Shown here: positions 10,750 through 22,400 of the stretch, piece by piece
Layout of the letters: every line of letters starts with the position of its first letter
Position numbering within the stretch: position 1 is the stretch's first letter
DNA from: Marasmius tenuissimus
Lineage: Eukaryota > Basidiomycota > Agaricomycetes > Agaricales > Marasmiaceae
Reading direction: 5' to 3'
Assembly: GCA_029532415.1 (NCBI GenBank)
Contig: JAQOTA010000052.1
Location: 558,001 to 622,000 of the forward strand
DNA length: 64,000 nt
Translations under genes and position numbers: made by a program
The notes under the pieces: generated by a model
Told to the model about the DNA's origin: nothing
Seen by the model: only the letters and a program-made list of their open reading frames with translations
The model's database searches: none

Positions 10750-11981
10750 ATGGCAATGCTTTCTCCCCCCAACACCATTGGCTTTCAGCCTCGTCCTGTC
10801 AAGGACGCACCTGCTGCTTTCGGCTTTGGTTTTGGTTTGGGTCCAATGCCTTCCTCGCACTGGCAGCCTCAACCTCTTCAACCCCAGGCATCGGGTTTCA
10901 ATTCTTTCGCCTCCACTTCCCACAACTCTCCCAGCCGAACAGCTCAGAAACGTCGTCTCGATCCCGATGATGGTGTAGAGAACCTTCGATACCCTCAGGA
11001 TGAACGAATGGATAGAAGTCCAACACCAGAACGCCCCAAAAGGGCTGCGCCAAAGAGAGCGCGAGTGTCACCATCCGCGGAGGCAATACCTAAATCTTCG
11101 AAGGAGTTCAAGTCGAGAAACGATTCCTCTGGCGAAGACGTGGATGTGGGCATGTTACTTGGTACGTAATGATATTTCCTATTTCCCTGCACCAGGTAGA
11201 GCTGACGTCCTGTTTCGCAGCGAGCCTGCCACCACAATCGTTACTTCCAATTCTGACTTCGCTCATTGAGCAACAACCCTCTTTGAAGCCTGTTGTGCTT
11301 TCTCTCATTCCACGGCCCACCCTCGAAAGCGCCATCCATGCACTAGAAACCTCTGCGAAGAAATTGCGTGACGCTTACCCTTACTCGAACAACAATGCAC
11401 CTTTCTCCCAGAATAACGCTTCAGTTGGATTTGGATTTGGCTTCGGAGGAGGATTCAACAATGCACCCGTCCAACAGGCTCAGCCAGCTGGTGGAATGAG
11501 GGAATCGTACATCCTCTCACGACTTCGACCACATATCACGGAATTCATCAACGCAACAACCTCGTATCTCCCGTACTTCTCGTTGTTATCGACACAGACC
11601 GGCATCTCCGCGCAACAGTCGCATTCAGCACTGCACAAAGACAAAACACAACCAGCAGAAACTTTCACTTTCCTTTACACGTTGACGAGAGAGATTTTCT
11701 CACAACCAACCTTGACGCAATCATCATTACTACCACATCTTTTGCAAAGGTTATCAGAGGAATGGACAGCTTGGGTAGACAAGGTAGACTCAATCGTGAA
11801 CCAACAAGGTGGCATGTTTGGCCGAGAGACGGTAGAGAGCTGGGAACGTGGGTTGGTGGAACTCGCGAGTCGTAGTGATACGAAAGTATGTGGGGACGTC
11901 TTCCACAGTACGAGGGATCGATGGATACACAAAGTGGGCTGGCTGACGGGTAGGACTGTACAACACCCCATGGAGTCTTGA
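10750..11981 (+). CDS. Nuclear proteasome tethering factor Cut8/STS1
   Basis: Two exons, 10750-11161 and 11221-11981, give 390 residues. The N-terminal third is Pro/Gly/Phe-rich and basic, with a KRAAPKRARVSP stretch that looks like a nuclear localisation signal. The conserved part begins LASLPPQSLLPILTSLIEQ and continues through RPTLESAIHALETSAKKLRDAYPY, the dimerisation and six-helix region of the Cut8/STS1 family. In yeasts this protein anchors the 26S proteasome to the nuclear envelope and is itself short-lived. A repeated GFGFG motif occurs both in the N-terminus and in an insert within the domain (VGFGFGFGGGF), which I take as low-complexity expansion. Confidence 0.85.
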
Positions 11982-12284
11982 CGATGATTGCTGCAAATTC
12001 TCTATATTTTCCTACCTACAACCATACTTATTCTCCTGTTCAGCATGCTCTTACGATTTACACACGACCTGCACTGGAAACAATATAATCTGTTCCACCG
12101 CTGTATGAATTCATCTTAATTGAGTGCAATCTTCGAGCCCAAGAAGTGTGAACGCGATTCGAATCGCTATGAGTCAAATAAGCGCGTGTTCAGCGCTCCG
12201 GCGTGGTCCGGCAAAATTTTATATGTGGCTGTGTGCTCCGTCTTTCAACACCTCACCCTCGTCGAGCTGGACGACGTCGGATGC

Positions 12285-13994
12285 ATGCACCACGCAGCAT
12301 GCCTCCCTCGTATTTATCACCAACACACTCTATCATTCTCTCATGTTCTCCAGTCGGCAGCTTCTCGTGCTTGGTCTCGCACTCTTTCTTCTGTCCCTCA
12401 AACAGGCATGCGTCATAGCACGAGAGACTCTACATTCTCTGGTGCTTTTAGGTCAGTACTACCGTTCTTTCACCCTATCAATCTAACTTGACATGTGTTG
12501 AATACTTAGAGACGATGTCTCGACGAGCCAGATGCCTTTGCATCCGGAACGTCGCGTGCTCACCAGGCCACATTCCACATCTTCCCCGGTTACTCAGCAG
12601 TCCGAGTTAGTACACAAGGAGCATTCATTGTTGCCACAGGAAAGCTGTAGAGGCAAGCCAACCAAAGATAACACGTCCAAGATGAATGGCCGCTGGCGCA
12701 GGAGACGCCGTAACTCGAGAGGACCATCAAGAGCGGATGTTGCTTCGAGATCCAAGGCAGGCGAATACCAACCTACAAGCTCCATATATCCTGCACTTGC
12801 CACATCTCCAAGCTACCTCATACGCCCGGAAAGCTCAAGGGCACTCTATACCCGCCTCCGAGACCTACACGCCCGTCGAATTTCACTTCCAAAACTCATA
12901 GACTATCACGATTGGTACCCCCATCTTAGGTCGACACGTTCATTCAACTTTCTCGTGACACTAGCACTCGCCAATTCCAACTACGGAACCGCAAAGTGGC
13001 TGGTCCAGTCAATGGAGCTAGCAATATCGCGTTCGACATTCGAACGCAGAAGCTAATCGTTCGATGGCACGTGGGTATCGGCTTATGGGAGCGAGCGTGG
13101 CAAAGGTTGACTAGTACAACGACATTCGACATCGCGGGCAGAAAGCGAGCTGTGGAGAAGCCTATGGAAGTTCCGAGGCAACTGTGGCTGGAGTTTTTTG
13201 AGGGGTTGACGAGGGGTGTCAAGTCCCATACCAGAGCGCAATATCGACGGTTCCTGCGGTATAGTCAACTCCTGGTATATACACGGCGGTTTCTACTGCT
13301 GATGGAACACCAACCCTCCACGATGGACGAATCGACGCGTCTCAGGATATTGCATCTCACGATACACGCATTGCTGCGATTGAGGCAGACAAATGCTGCA
13401 ATGGAGTTGACGCGACGGTACCTTGATTATCTCTCCAAGGATCCGTCACGTCGTCGATCATTACCCCAATCCCCACTGAAGCTGGTCCACTTGTTCGTTG
13501 TTTTCGGCTCTTGGAATCGAGGACTAAGGAAGTTTCACGAAGCACGGCAGTTTCTCATGACCTTCCTCTACACGTATTCGTTCCTTGTGCCGACTCCCTT
13601 GACGGTCTTCTTACTCCTTGGGACTCTGCGGGGGGCGAAGAAATGCGGGACTATCGGGTTAGACTGTTTTGTATATTTCAGAAGCAGGTGGGGGGGATGG
13701 GTCGACGACCAGATGGTCAGAAGACGTCTTGCGTCTTTGGCTGTCAAGGAGGGAAGGATGGACATTGTGGGCAAGATTTTGCAGACAGTCTCGCCTTTAT
13801 CGCCACACCCTAACATTCGAGCAAAGACGCCAGCACGATCTCTCAGCGTTGGAGGGCAGAAGCCGTATAGAGGGAAGGGCAGAGAGAAAGCACTGTGGTA
13901 TCAGTTGATGGTTCGCAGAAACAGACGCTTGAGAAGAGATGCTGCTCGTTTGGCTGCACTCTCTCCCGATCCGCACGATTCGGAGTTGCCCTAA
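12285..13994 (+). CDS. Putative mitochondrial helical-repeat (PPR-like) protein
   Basis: Proposed exons are 12285-12451, 12510-13002 and 13050-13994 (534 residues). The start Met at 12285 opens a leader rich in Ser, Arg and Ala with no acidic residues, suggesting mitochondrial import. The body is a series of amphipathic helix pairs (SFNFLVTLALANSNYGTAK, KLIVRWHVGIGLWERAWQ, RILHLTIHALLRLRQTNAA, LFVVFGSWNRGLRKF), as in fungal pentatricopeptide-like RNA-binding proteins. The join at 13002/13050 is uncertain: it is either a 47-nt intron or a one-base frameshift. I cannot name an ortholog. Confidence 0.6.
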
Positions 13995-15320
13995 CGGTCC
14001 TCGATACCAACGTCATGACTGTGCGTGAGGTTCCCTGAACGCCTTCAATATCCTTTTCCGAACACCAATTAACTCGACTCTTTTTTGGTTTGGATTGACG
14101 CAGACTCCTTCGTATCGGCACCGTCACGGTTTTCATGTTTAGATCGTGTTGAATGACAGACCCCTGCGGCAGAGTTGCGTTTGACTACCGCTCACGGATT
14201 TTCTGCTGTTGTCATGCTCTCAATTGTCGACGCACATAGCGTTGAGTTTCGTCGACGGTTGGCATCATCACGTCGTCGCCATGTCTCCTTATGTTCGTAA
14301 CGCTGCCTCGAGCCCTGGAAAACGACGGTCATCGGTTTTTCGACTGGAGCGGAACGAACGGACAAAAGGCCACTCTGGCATTTCGACCAACGTCAGTTGG
14401 TTTGTGTCCTGTCAGTCATCGACTCGCGGTCTCTTGTCCTGCCGGTGCGGTTTCATTGGACCCCTCAGATTCGTTTGGCGTACTCGGAATCCTGACGGGA
14501 CCTGACCCATAGAATTTGGACTTGACGCAATGGAGCGAACGAAGAGGACCTTTTTGACTTGAGGTTAACTTCGGTTCCGCCCCAATCATATCTTCCGAGT
14601 CGGGGTGGAGTGCACGATAAGGCGTCTCGTTGCTGTACATATCTTTCCGCGCACAAACATTCATAACATAGGCCGATCGAGCTCCTCGCGCACGCGACGG
14701 GACGCGCCACCGCTGGAACGAGAATGAACTAAGCGGAGAAAGAGAGGTCGAGGCCGGTCTTCATACACGCTTTAGGCGAGTTTGATGGAAGGATGTCAAG
14801 GACCTGATCGTCGCAAACTGAAAGATGCCACCGGCAGCAAACATTCGGAGCTTGGGGAATTCGTGATTTGGGAGATCGCTGCCGCGTTTCTAAAATATAC
14901 AATGGTCGGATATCAAATATTATTGAGTTGTGTTCTGGAATGAGATTGATTTCTGGAGGTGAGCCGTAGAAATGATCAAGAACAAAATAGAGTAACATAC
15001 CATTGCAATAGTGAGGCACGATGAGATGCACTCTGATGCACTACTCAGCTTAGGGCCCGGCAAGCCCGTTCCTATCGTGATCTTTGGCGAGGGATATACG
15101 ATCATTCAATGCCCTCTTTCACAATTCTTCCAATTTATTCAATTTGCTGTTTCGTTGTCTATCTTAGGCGGCTAAGGCAGCTAAGGCAGCTAGTCCACCT
15201 AATCTCAACATGTAGTGCATCGCTACTACTTAAAGGCCAGACTCTAAGTCCGAAATTGTCATCTATCTCACTCAGCTCCTCTCCTCTATTTCTCTACTCT
15301 ACGATTTCCCCTTACCAGAC
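13995..15320. other. Intergenic region of 1.3 kb with little coding signal
   Basis: Several short frames overlap on both strands. The only spliceable candidate is the minus-strand model at 14761-15105, listed separately. Around 15170-15195 a 9-bp unit (GGCAGCTAA) is repeated about two and a half times. No RNA gene recognised. Confidence 0.4.
14761..15105 (-). CDS. Possible small unrecognised two-exon gene
   Basis: ATG at 15105, exon 15001-15105, a GTATGT donor, a 111-nt intron ending TTTTAG, then exon 14761-14889 with TGA; 77 residues. The phase is kept and the splice signals are good, but the intron is longer than most here. The peptide matches nothing I know (FPKLRMFAAGGIFQFATI is its most ordered part). 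A chance model is quite possible. Confidence 0.22.
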
Positions 15321-16265
15321 ATGGCTCCGAAGCAGTTGTACTCTATCTCATGCATTAATGTTGGTGTTGGCCCTGGAGGAACAACATCCATGCTTGCGTA
15401 GGTCGCAGTGCTCACTCGTACGCTGTCTGCTGAGCCCTTAGGTCCTCAGCCGAATTGCGATCGTCGATTATAGAGGTCAAGTGGTACTCGACACTTACGT
15501 TGCTCCTACGATGAAGGCATGTACCCACACCCCCTCCATGGCGTGTAGCTCTTTCTCCGTCGTCCGGTCCTCTAAGCCCTCCGTACAGGTTACGGACTAT
15601 CGTACGGCGACAACAGGAATTGATGCCAGTCATTTGTCCAGTAGTATGTAATAACCTAGCCCGCGACGTTCCTCCGAAGCTGAAATTTAGTCAACCACTA
15701 CTAGGACATGCGGCTCCATTCAACTCCGTCCAGCAGCACGTCGCTGGCATTATCAAAGGAAACATCCTTGTCGGACACAGTCTGTGGAATGACCTGTCAG
15801 GTAGATCGCCCATCGGACTGGACTCGTTCGAGGGAACTGATCAGCTTCGGCGCCACAGTCTTAGGGATCCCGCACCCTGCCGTCGACACCAGGGATGTGG
15901 CTCTTTATCAGGTCAGTCAATGATTCTTCCCGCTTTGGGGCACTTCTGACGAGGTCCGGGCAGCCATTCAGAAACGCCCTTCGCTCCCCGAACCACGTCG
16001 TTGGTCTGCAAACCCTAGCATGGCAGTTGATGTGTCGCCGCTGCCAGGAAAGTGAACAAAATCCTGTGAGTTCGGACGTTGTGACGCCTAAATTTACAGA
16101 TTGTACTGTACTGACAAACCTCTTTCCATTCTCCTGCAGCTTGAGAACGCCAGGGCTGCGTTAGACCTCTACCGATCTGATGCCAAAGACTGGGAGGACG
16201 CGATTGCGAGAGGCAATTGGCCGTGTTCTCTCCCTCCAAGCACATTTTCGCGTTGCTATCTTTGA
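15321..16265 (+). CDS. REXO4-like RNase H-fold protein with degenerate active site
   Basis: Seven exons (15321-15397, 15450-15516, 15589-15643, 15705-15800, 15859-15911, 15964-16065, 16140-16265) give 191 residues. The frame follows the REXO4/ISG20 DEDDh exonuclease fold: VGVGPGGTTSMLARIAIVDYR, TDYRTATTGIDASHL, GNILVGHSLWNDLS, VLGIPHPAVDTRDVALY, and the ending CSLPPSTFSRCYL. The normal exonuclease-I motif DCEM reads SCIN, so the catalytic Asp and Glu are absent. The late His/Asp pair also appears replaced (QNPLENARAA). The Asp of WNDLS is kept. Intron 2 uses a GC-AG pair (GCATGT donor). All exons keep frame, so this looks like an expressed pseudoenzyme and not a decayed gene. Confidence 0.75.
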
Positions 16266-16572
16266 AAAGACGCCGAATGTTTCTTCTTCCTCACATTTTT
16301 ACGTTGCTAGATTACCGGCTCTGGATATACATTTAGACTCGTCTTAATACTCTCTCTGGTACCGTCGTTTCACCATCATTAATACGTCTTCGCATCTATT
16401 GGTTTCCATAGGGCCTACATATAATATTACACATGCTGTAATTTTCAAACGAGGTGTTTGGTTCCCGTAAAGCATGAGTCCCCGATCCTAAGTGACCGGA
16501 GCGCTTGAGGGTTGAGGGTGAAGGATCTATTGTCGTGTCTATTACAGAACCAAGTCAGTCGTAGCCCGGCAA
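16266..16572. other. Short intergenic region between convergent genes
   Basis: 3' flanks of the REXO4-like and carrier genes. No other feature seen. Confidence 0.4.
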
Positions 16573-18202
16573 TCAACGAGCGTGGGTCACCTTTTCAGCT
16601 CCAAGGACTCGGAGAAGTCCTTCATATACAAACATCGCACAAGCATTGACTGGGAAGGCACGCAGTACACAAGGTCCCAGGCCACGGAAGAATCCCTGTG
16701 CACCGTCCCGGATCCATATACCACGCGCGACAGAGAAGAATGAAGGAACCCTCAGTCTACCAGAAGGTGGCGCCGGATACCGCTCGGGGTAGGGATAAGC
16801 CATCTACGAATCGCGCCCGAGTCAACAGCTCGAGCTTGAGAGGTAGAAAGGTAATTGGACACACCATTCTATTTTTCACGTTGTCAGCGGGAATTCCCAT
16901 GAACCAAAAAACGTAGGAGCCAAGCCCACCCGCTAGGAAGTTCGCGGTACCAGTACTTATCTGAGGAGGGGTATCACGGAATGGGTTATGGAGCGATTAA
17001 AGCCAATGGTCTAATTACCTCCCATGAGGTCCCCTTCAATTGAGAGAATCCCCGCATAAGAACCTAGTACCGGATGATTGATTACTTGTCAACTGGGGTA
17101 AAGAAACAGTAAATGGTGCAATCCAACCTCGAAAGATGCGAACATCCAGAAAAAGTTGGCCCGGAACGCTACACTCCCTTGGAAACCCGACCAAAGTCCC
17201 AAGGGGCCTTGCATCCGCCAAATTTGTCGTACACAATCAATAGGACCCCGAAATTGTCTGTCCGAAGTAGCTCTCTGCATCTGCAATTGCAGTTTCACTA
17301 GTCAAAACAGGAGGAACGATAGGCGTCCGATGAGTAGACAGAATAAAGTTCGAGGCAGTTAAGCTCAACCTTTGATGTTTTCCACCGGAGTAGCTATGAT
17401 TGTACTGGTCGAAAAGCCAAGTTCGGTTCAGGATGGATTTAGACTAAGCAACGATCAATACCTTGTTACACCGGCGCACAAACCTGCGATGCCATGTCCG
17501 AGTATTGTAAGCCGGGGAACGCCAGAGCCTGGTGTCTCCTCGGTCATGCCATTGCGAATGAGGAATAGACGGTAATTGTGAAGCGAGCCTAAGAGAAGGG
17601 AGTCTATAGCAGCCCAGCCTACTGCGGGAGGTGTTGCTCCTTTATACAAAGCGCGAGGGCCCTGATAGAAAGAGCTATTAACGCGCAATATCTACCCTTG
17701 GTGAAAAAAGAGTACTTCGTTCTTCAGTATCTTGAAAAATGCATCAAAAGCCCCGGCGTACGTCCCCGGAGGAGAGCACTGGAGGCGTGTTTTTATGGTA
17801 TCAAACCTGCAGACGACGTAATCGCAAGGAGTTCACGAGGATGCGCAGCCCAGCTAGACCAAAACGTTTCCGTCAGGAAACGCCAAGTGTGTATTGAAAA
17901 ATTCAGCGAAAAGACGCACTCCAAGATCATCACACACCCGTGTCCAACTGTGACCTGTATACCGCAAGCCAAAGTCGGGCTAAAAGTCAGAGACAGTCGA
18001 AACGGGCCTGTACCTATGACTCGAGGAACGTCTCTCACCTTGGTCAAACCTGAACAGTGAAAGTATAGTAATATCGTCAATCTAACTGGTGCTTCGACGG
18101 TGTACGGACTGAGGATGACCGACCACTTCCCATTCCGGCCACCGCACCAACAATCCGAACATGTCCACTGTTCGAGATCTCCGTGCCAGTACTCCCCGAC
18201 AT
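16573..18202 (-). CDS. Mitochondrial carrier family (SLC25) protein
   Basis: Ten exons (18124-18202, 18039-18049, 17938-17954, 17716-17806, 17462-17661, 17370-17404, 17128-17297, 17019-17063, 16865-16960, 16573-16803) give 324 residues. Three carrier repeats are visible. Repeat 1 is VTVGHGFDTIKTRLQ with GPRALYKGATPPAVGW, repeat 2 is IATPVENIKVKLQLQ with GLWSGFQGS, and repeat 3 is MGIPADNVKNRM with GAQGFFRGLGPCVLRAFP. In repeat 1 the usual Pro of PxDxxK is Gly, while repeats 2 and 3 keep it. Substrate is not predictable; the pattern is nearest to the carnitine/ornithine branch. Exons 2 and 3 are only 11 and 17 nt. Divergent from the RING-CH gene, 155 bp away. Confidence 0.88.
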
Positions 18203-18357
18203 GATAGTGAGGGAAGGTGATAGAGTCACGCTGGTCCGTGCACTGGCGCTTTTTACTCCCGTGCCGAGAACGCGATGCGTAGCTCTCACGTGGCGTACTG
18301 GGCTTGGACATTCCCCACAACAGTCCTCTCATTGTCAGCTCATCGCGAGCGCAAAGC

Positions 18358-19394
18358 ATGGAACCGGAGGTGGATACGAATCAGGGTCTTGTGGAAGAGA
18401 CCCCGACCATCGAAGAGAAACAGTGTCGGATATGCCTCGACGGCGTCGAAGCTGAGCAGGAAATGGGACGTCTCATACGGCCTTGTCTATGTAAAGGGTC
18501 TATCAGTGTACGTGGCGTAGTCTTCATTCCATTCAACTTGCTTTGGTGAATTCGACCCTTCCAGTACGTCCACGTCAAGTGTCTCCAGAGATGGAGAAAC
18601 TCATCCAACAGTTCCGCTTTCTTTTCATGTCCGCAATGTCACTACAAGTATCGGTTCTCCCGGACAAGGGTCGTCGGCATTGCGACTAATCCTAGTAACT
18701 ACCCAAATGTTTCGTGTCTTTGACCTGCTTTCGACTCATTCCTTGCTTTAGTCATCGTAGGGGGCATATCTGCAGTTCTCTTCTTCATAATAACATTCCT
18801 GTCATCGTTCCTCACCACCTACTTGCTCTCGTTTTTCCAAGAACCGACTACAACGTTCTACATCTCTACTGGGTCATTCTTCTATGTTTCTCCTCTGGAG
18901 GTGGTTCACGACCTTGTCAAGGCCGCCTTCCGTATACTTCAGGATGGGGACCAAATTCTTGATTCAGGTCTGTTCCCGCCCCGGAATCCCAGAACCCGAG
19001 GAGGGGGACTAGATACACAACCGGTCGAAAACCCCGGAGTCCTCAGGCGCTTTATATCTCGTTTCGTCATAGGATTGCCTCTCGTTGGAAGCATCTCTCT
19101 ACTGCACATGCTTCTCACCCTTCCTTTCATCGGACCTGTCCACTGGCTAGCCCGGTACAGAGGTAACCGGAGGCGGAACAACAACGATACACGGGACATA
19201 ACAGCACTCATCCTTGTCCTGCTACTTGCACTGGGTGTCGCAAGGTCCGTTTTCCCGATATTTCGAGATTTTCTCGGCCTACTTACCATTCTTCCCAACG
19301 CAGAGCTTTCTATCGTTTATACCAGCTGATCCAGGCATGGACAACCAAAGCACTGTTAAAATTCGAGGATTCAGTCCTGGAAGTAAATGTATGA
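18358..19394 (+). CDS. RING-CH (MARCH-type) membrane E3 ubiquitin ligase
   Basis: Four exons (18358-18507, 18565-18694, 18752-19244, 19304-19394) encode 287 residues. An N-terminal RING-CH finger has the C4HC3 order: CRIC, CLC, HVKC, CPQC at about residues 22-80. Hydrophobic helices follow (IIVGGISAVLFFIITFLSS, FVIGLPLVGSISLLHMLLTL, ITALILVLLLALGVAR). The last exon is only visible after splicing at 19244/19304 and adds a helical tail (RAFYRLYQLIQAW); without it the frame ends early. The MARCH/Doa10-like layout predicts a membrane ligase that ubiquitinates membrane proteins. The stop is only 54 bp from the convergent Nup155 stop. Confidence 0.9.
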
Positions 19395-19448
19395 TTCTGC
19401 TGTACTATTAGGATATAGCAATTTATCACAATGGGAACCCTAGCCAGG

Positions 19449-22400
19449 CTACCAATTCCTTCGTAGCTGCCTCTTCACAGCCTCGTACGCAGCCTTCGTT
19501 TCAGCACTGTTGGACTCGGCCAAGTACTGGTCAACAGCCGCATCTAATTGCGTGACAGGGATCTCCCGGCTCGCGGGAGAATTAGGCCGTCTGGCCTCCT
19601 CCATCCAGTCCGTTAGGAGTATCGCGATGTCAGACGAGAGTGATTGAACATTAGCTTGTGAGTTGAAGGGAGGTAGCTGTCCAATCCATAACGTCAGACG
19701 TGGTTGAGTGACAGTCTGGATCAACACTCACATGAGAGTCATAGATGTCATGGAAGATTTGCCATGCCTCCACAAAGGGCACGTTACATTGTCGTAGAAT
19801 TCTGGGTGCCCACCCTTTCGGCAGATGTTCTTTTCGTTCCAAAGCGAACCGTATAAGAAGGTCCGACACCAGGGCTGTCGAAGCAACGTTGTAAATCCCG
19901 TGTATCTTGACTCAACGGACGACAACTCACGAAGGGGGAATGCAAACTCGGAGGGGTAGAACCTATGTCCGAGAGGGACGATCGTCGAGACTGCCTTATC
20001 TCCTTGCACACGAGGGTCAGGGGAAAATTCCGTTACTAGAGAGCCATTAGATGAGAACGTCCGTTCAAGTGGAGAGACAGCACGTACTTGATTCGAATAT
20101 CTGATTCCATATTTGCCGAAGCATAGCTTCATCACGGTGTTCCGAGACGTGCAGGCAGAGTAGTTTGAGTTGCGGAAGATCGAACGGAAGAGCGTATTCT
20201 TGGTACAACTGCAACAGCGCGTTACCACACGAGAAATGATTCGGTATCAAGGTGACATACCTCAGACATCGTGAACAGCCGTTTGGATAGCCGTTGTATC
20301 CGTTCGCCGATTTCAGGAGCGTCGTCCACATGAGGAAGGAGTGTGTGATACATCTCCAGCTGCACTTGAGCAACATCAAGTTTTTCTTCCAGATCGGTCA
20401 GGAAAGCTATGGCGCTTTCTATTCGCCCGCCAGAAGATATTGGATGCGACTTGGCATTTCCGACTGCGAGGGTCAGGTACTCCAACCGGGCACTCAAGTC
20501 CAGGTCGAATCTAACAGCAGAATGATGAGCAATTCTCCTTTTGTGCAGAGCAATGGAACGCACTGATCTGATTCAGCTAGAGCGTAGAGGATTCTAGCTG
20601 CCTCCAGAGGACGACCATCCTTGACATAGTATTGCCACAGTAGTTGGTAGTTGCTGACGGTGATAGGCTCCTTCTGGAGGTGAGACTCCAGGAACGGTGG
20701 TCGAATCTAGGAAAGGACGCAACCTCAGAACAAGAACCTAATATTAAAGACCACTTCACAAACCTCCAGCAAATCGTCGGCCAGCTGACGTCCAATCAAC
20801 CATTCATATAGGGTGGAGTGGAACATGGGATCATCACTCATGAATGAAAGATCATATGCTTGAGCTTTGACGGCCTCCAGGCCGGGCGAGTCATTGGTCT
20901 GTTCAAAGACTGAAAGGGAGTCGAGGACGAGCTCATAACAATGCAGGCGCTTCTCGTACGCAATGCGTCGCTGGTCGTCTGCGGTAGACCCAGACTGCCA
21001 ATACTCGAAGCCAGCATTGTCTTGATCGAATACTTGTGCGCATATGAGTGGCAGGTCGATAGCACCTGGGAGGAAAACCTTAACACAATCAGGGTTCATA
21101 GACGCACCAACACCCACCTTTCGTGTATTTTAGAAGCTGGAAGTCTCCACATATTTCTCTGAGTTTCTCCAGGTCCAGAATTCGGGCGCCCTTGGAGTAT
21201 AACCTGTCTCGGAATATTTAGTGGCTCTCATCGGAGATAGGGTCGTAAGACTTACCGGAGCGATTCTGATAACCACTTTTGTTTTTCCGCAATGTTCGTC
21301 GTTTCTGCCGCTTTGCGAATGTTCTCTTTGGCCTAGACTTATGTCACAGCCAATCCTTCGATAGATGGCGTCAACGACTTACCTTGTACAGCATCACGTC
21401 GTCGGTACTGCAGAAAGAGCCGCATCTATTCTGCAAAACTTCGCTGATGGTATCGACCTACAATACAAAGTTATTTTGAGGCGCAAACAAGGCAAAAGAA
21501 TGGATAAACGCACACTAATCTGCTGGCCGATCTGCTGGTCAATTATAACGTTCACCAATGCACGCGACGCGTTTAGCCCGTTTTGAGTTGTAAGCAGCTC
21601 TTCGACCGTTAAAGATGTGACTATCTTTTGAGTCTCGTTGTCCAACCTAACGAAAATGAGTGACTACAGCACACTCAGTGTCAGGTCGCTCACTTTGAAA
21701 TGAGTTCGCCGAAATGATAATCATACAAGAGAAGGACGAATGACAGTCCTTCAATCATCCTTATGAGTAAAGCCAACAACGCGTTGACGGAAGTTTGCTC
21801 TGCCTAGGGTGATTTTAGTCGGGTTCGCTGTCCTGAAGAACCGGGAATTTACCTTCCATGCGTCCTGTTCCATCGTTGGCGGACGAGACGACGAGCCATC
21901 GCCAGGTGTCGAGTGGAAGAGATGTGGATTCCTATCTAAAAGGTCTTTCAAAGAGAGAAGATTCTTCTGGATGTTGATGAGTGTATCATCCGATAGCGCA
22001 GCTTGAGGTGCGCCCAAAGGTCTGTACAATAGACATTAGCAAACCTGACCAAGCCGGGTAGGGGAATATTTACCCAGGCACCGTTAGCTTGGACTTGTAA
22101 ATTGGGCGAACTAATCTGGCGAAATACAAAGCTAAGCCTTCCCGTCTGCCACTGTAGATGGCAGTTCCTTGATTTTCGCCTGTGATACAGCACAATGAGA
22201 TAGTTGTTGGTTGGGAACGACTCAACCAGACTTACTCTTCCCGTATACCATCCGCTCCGACCAGATGGGTCTCTCACCGAAATCATAGAATGCTTGCTTC
22301 GCGACGGACGCGACGTCCTGGCCGATTGTGTTAACGCCGGACTGTTCAGCATTGAGGAATGTGTTTCCACAGGCGATGCCGAGGAGCATGGCGCAAGTTT

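Noticed and set aside
12343..12451. Signal-peptide-like frame starting MFSSRQLLVLG
   Set aside because: It does not keep phase with the next exon; the frame starting at 12285 does.
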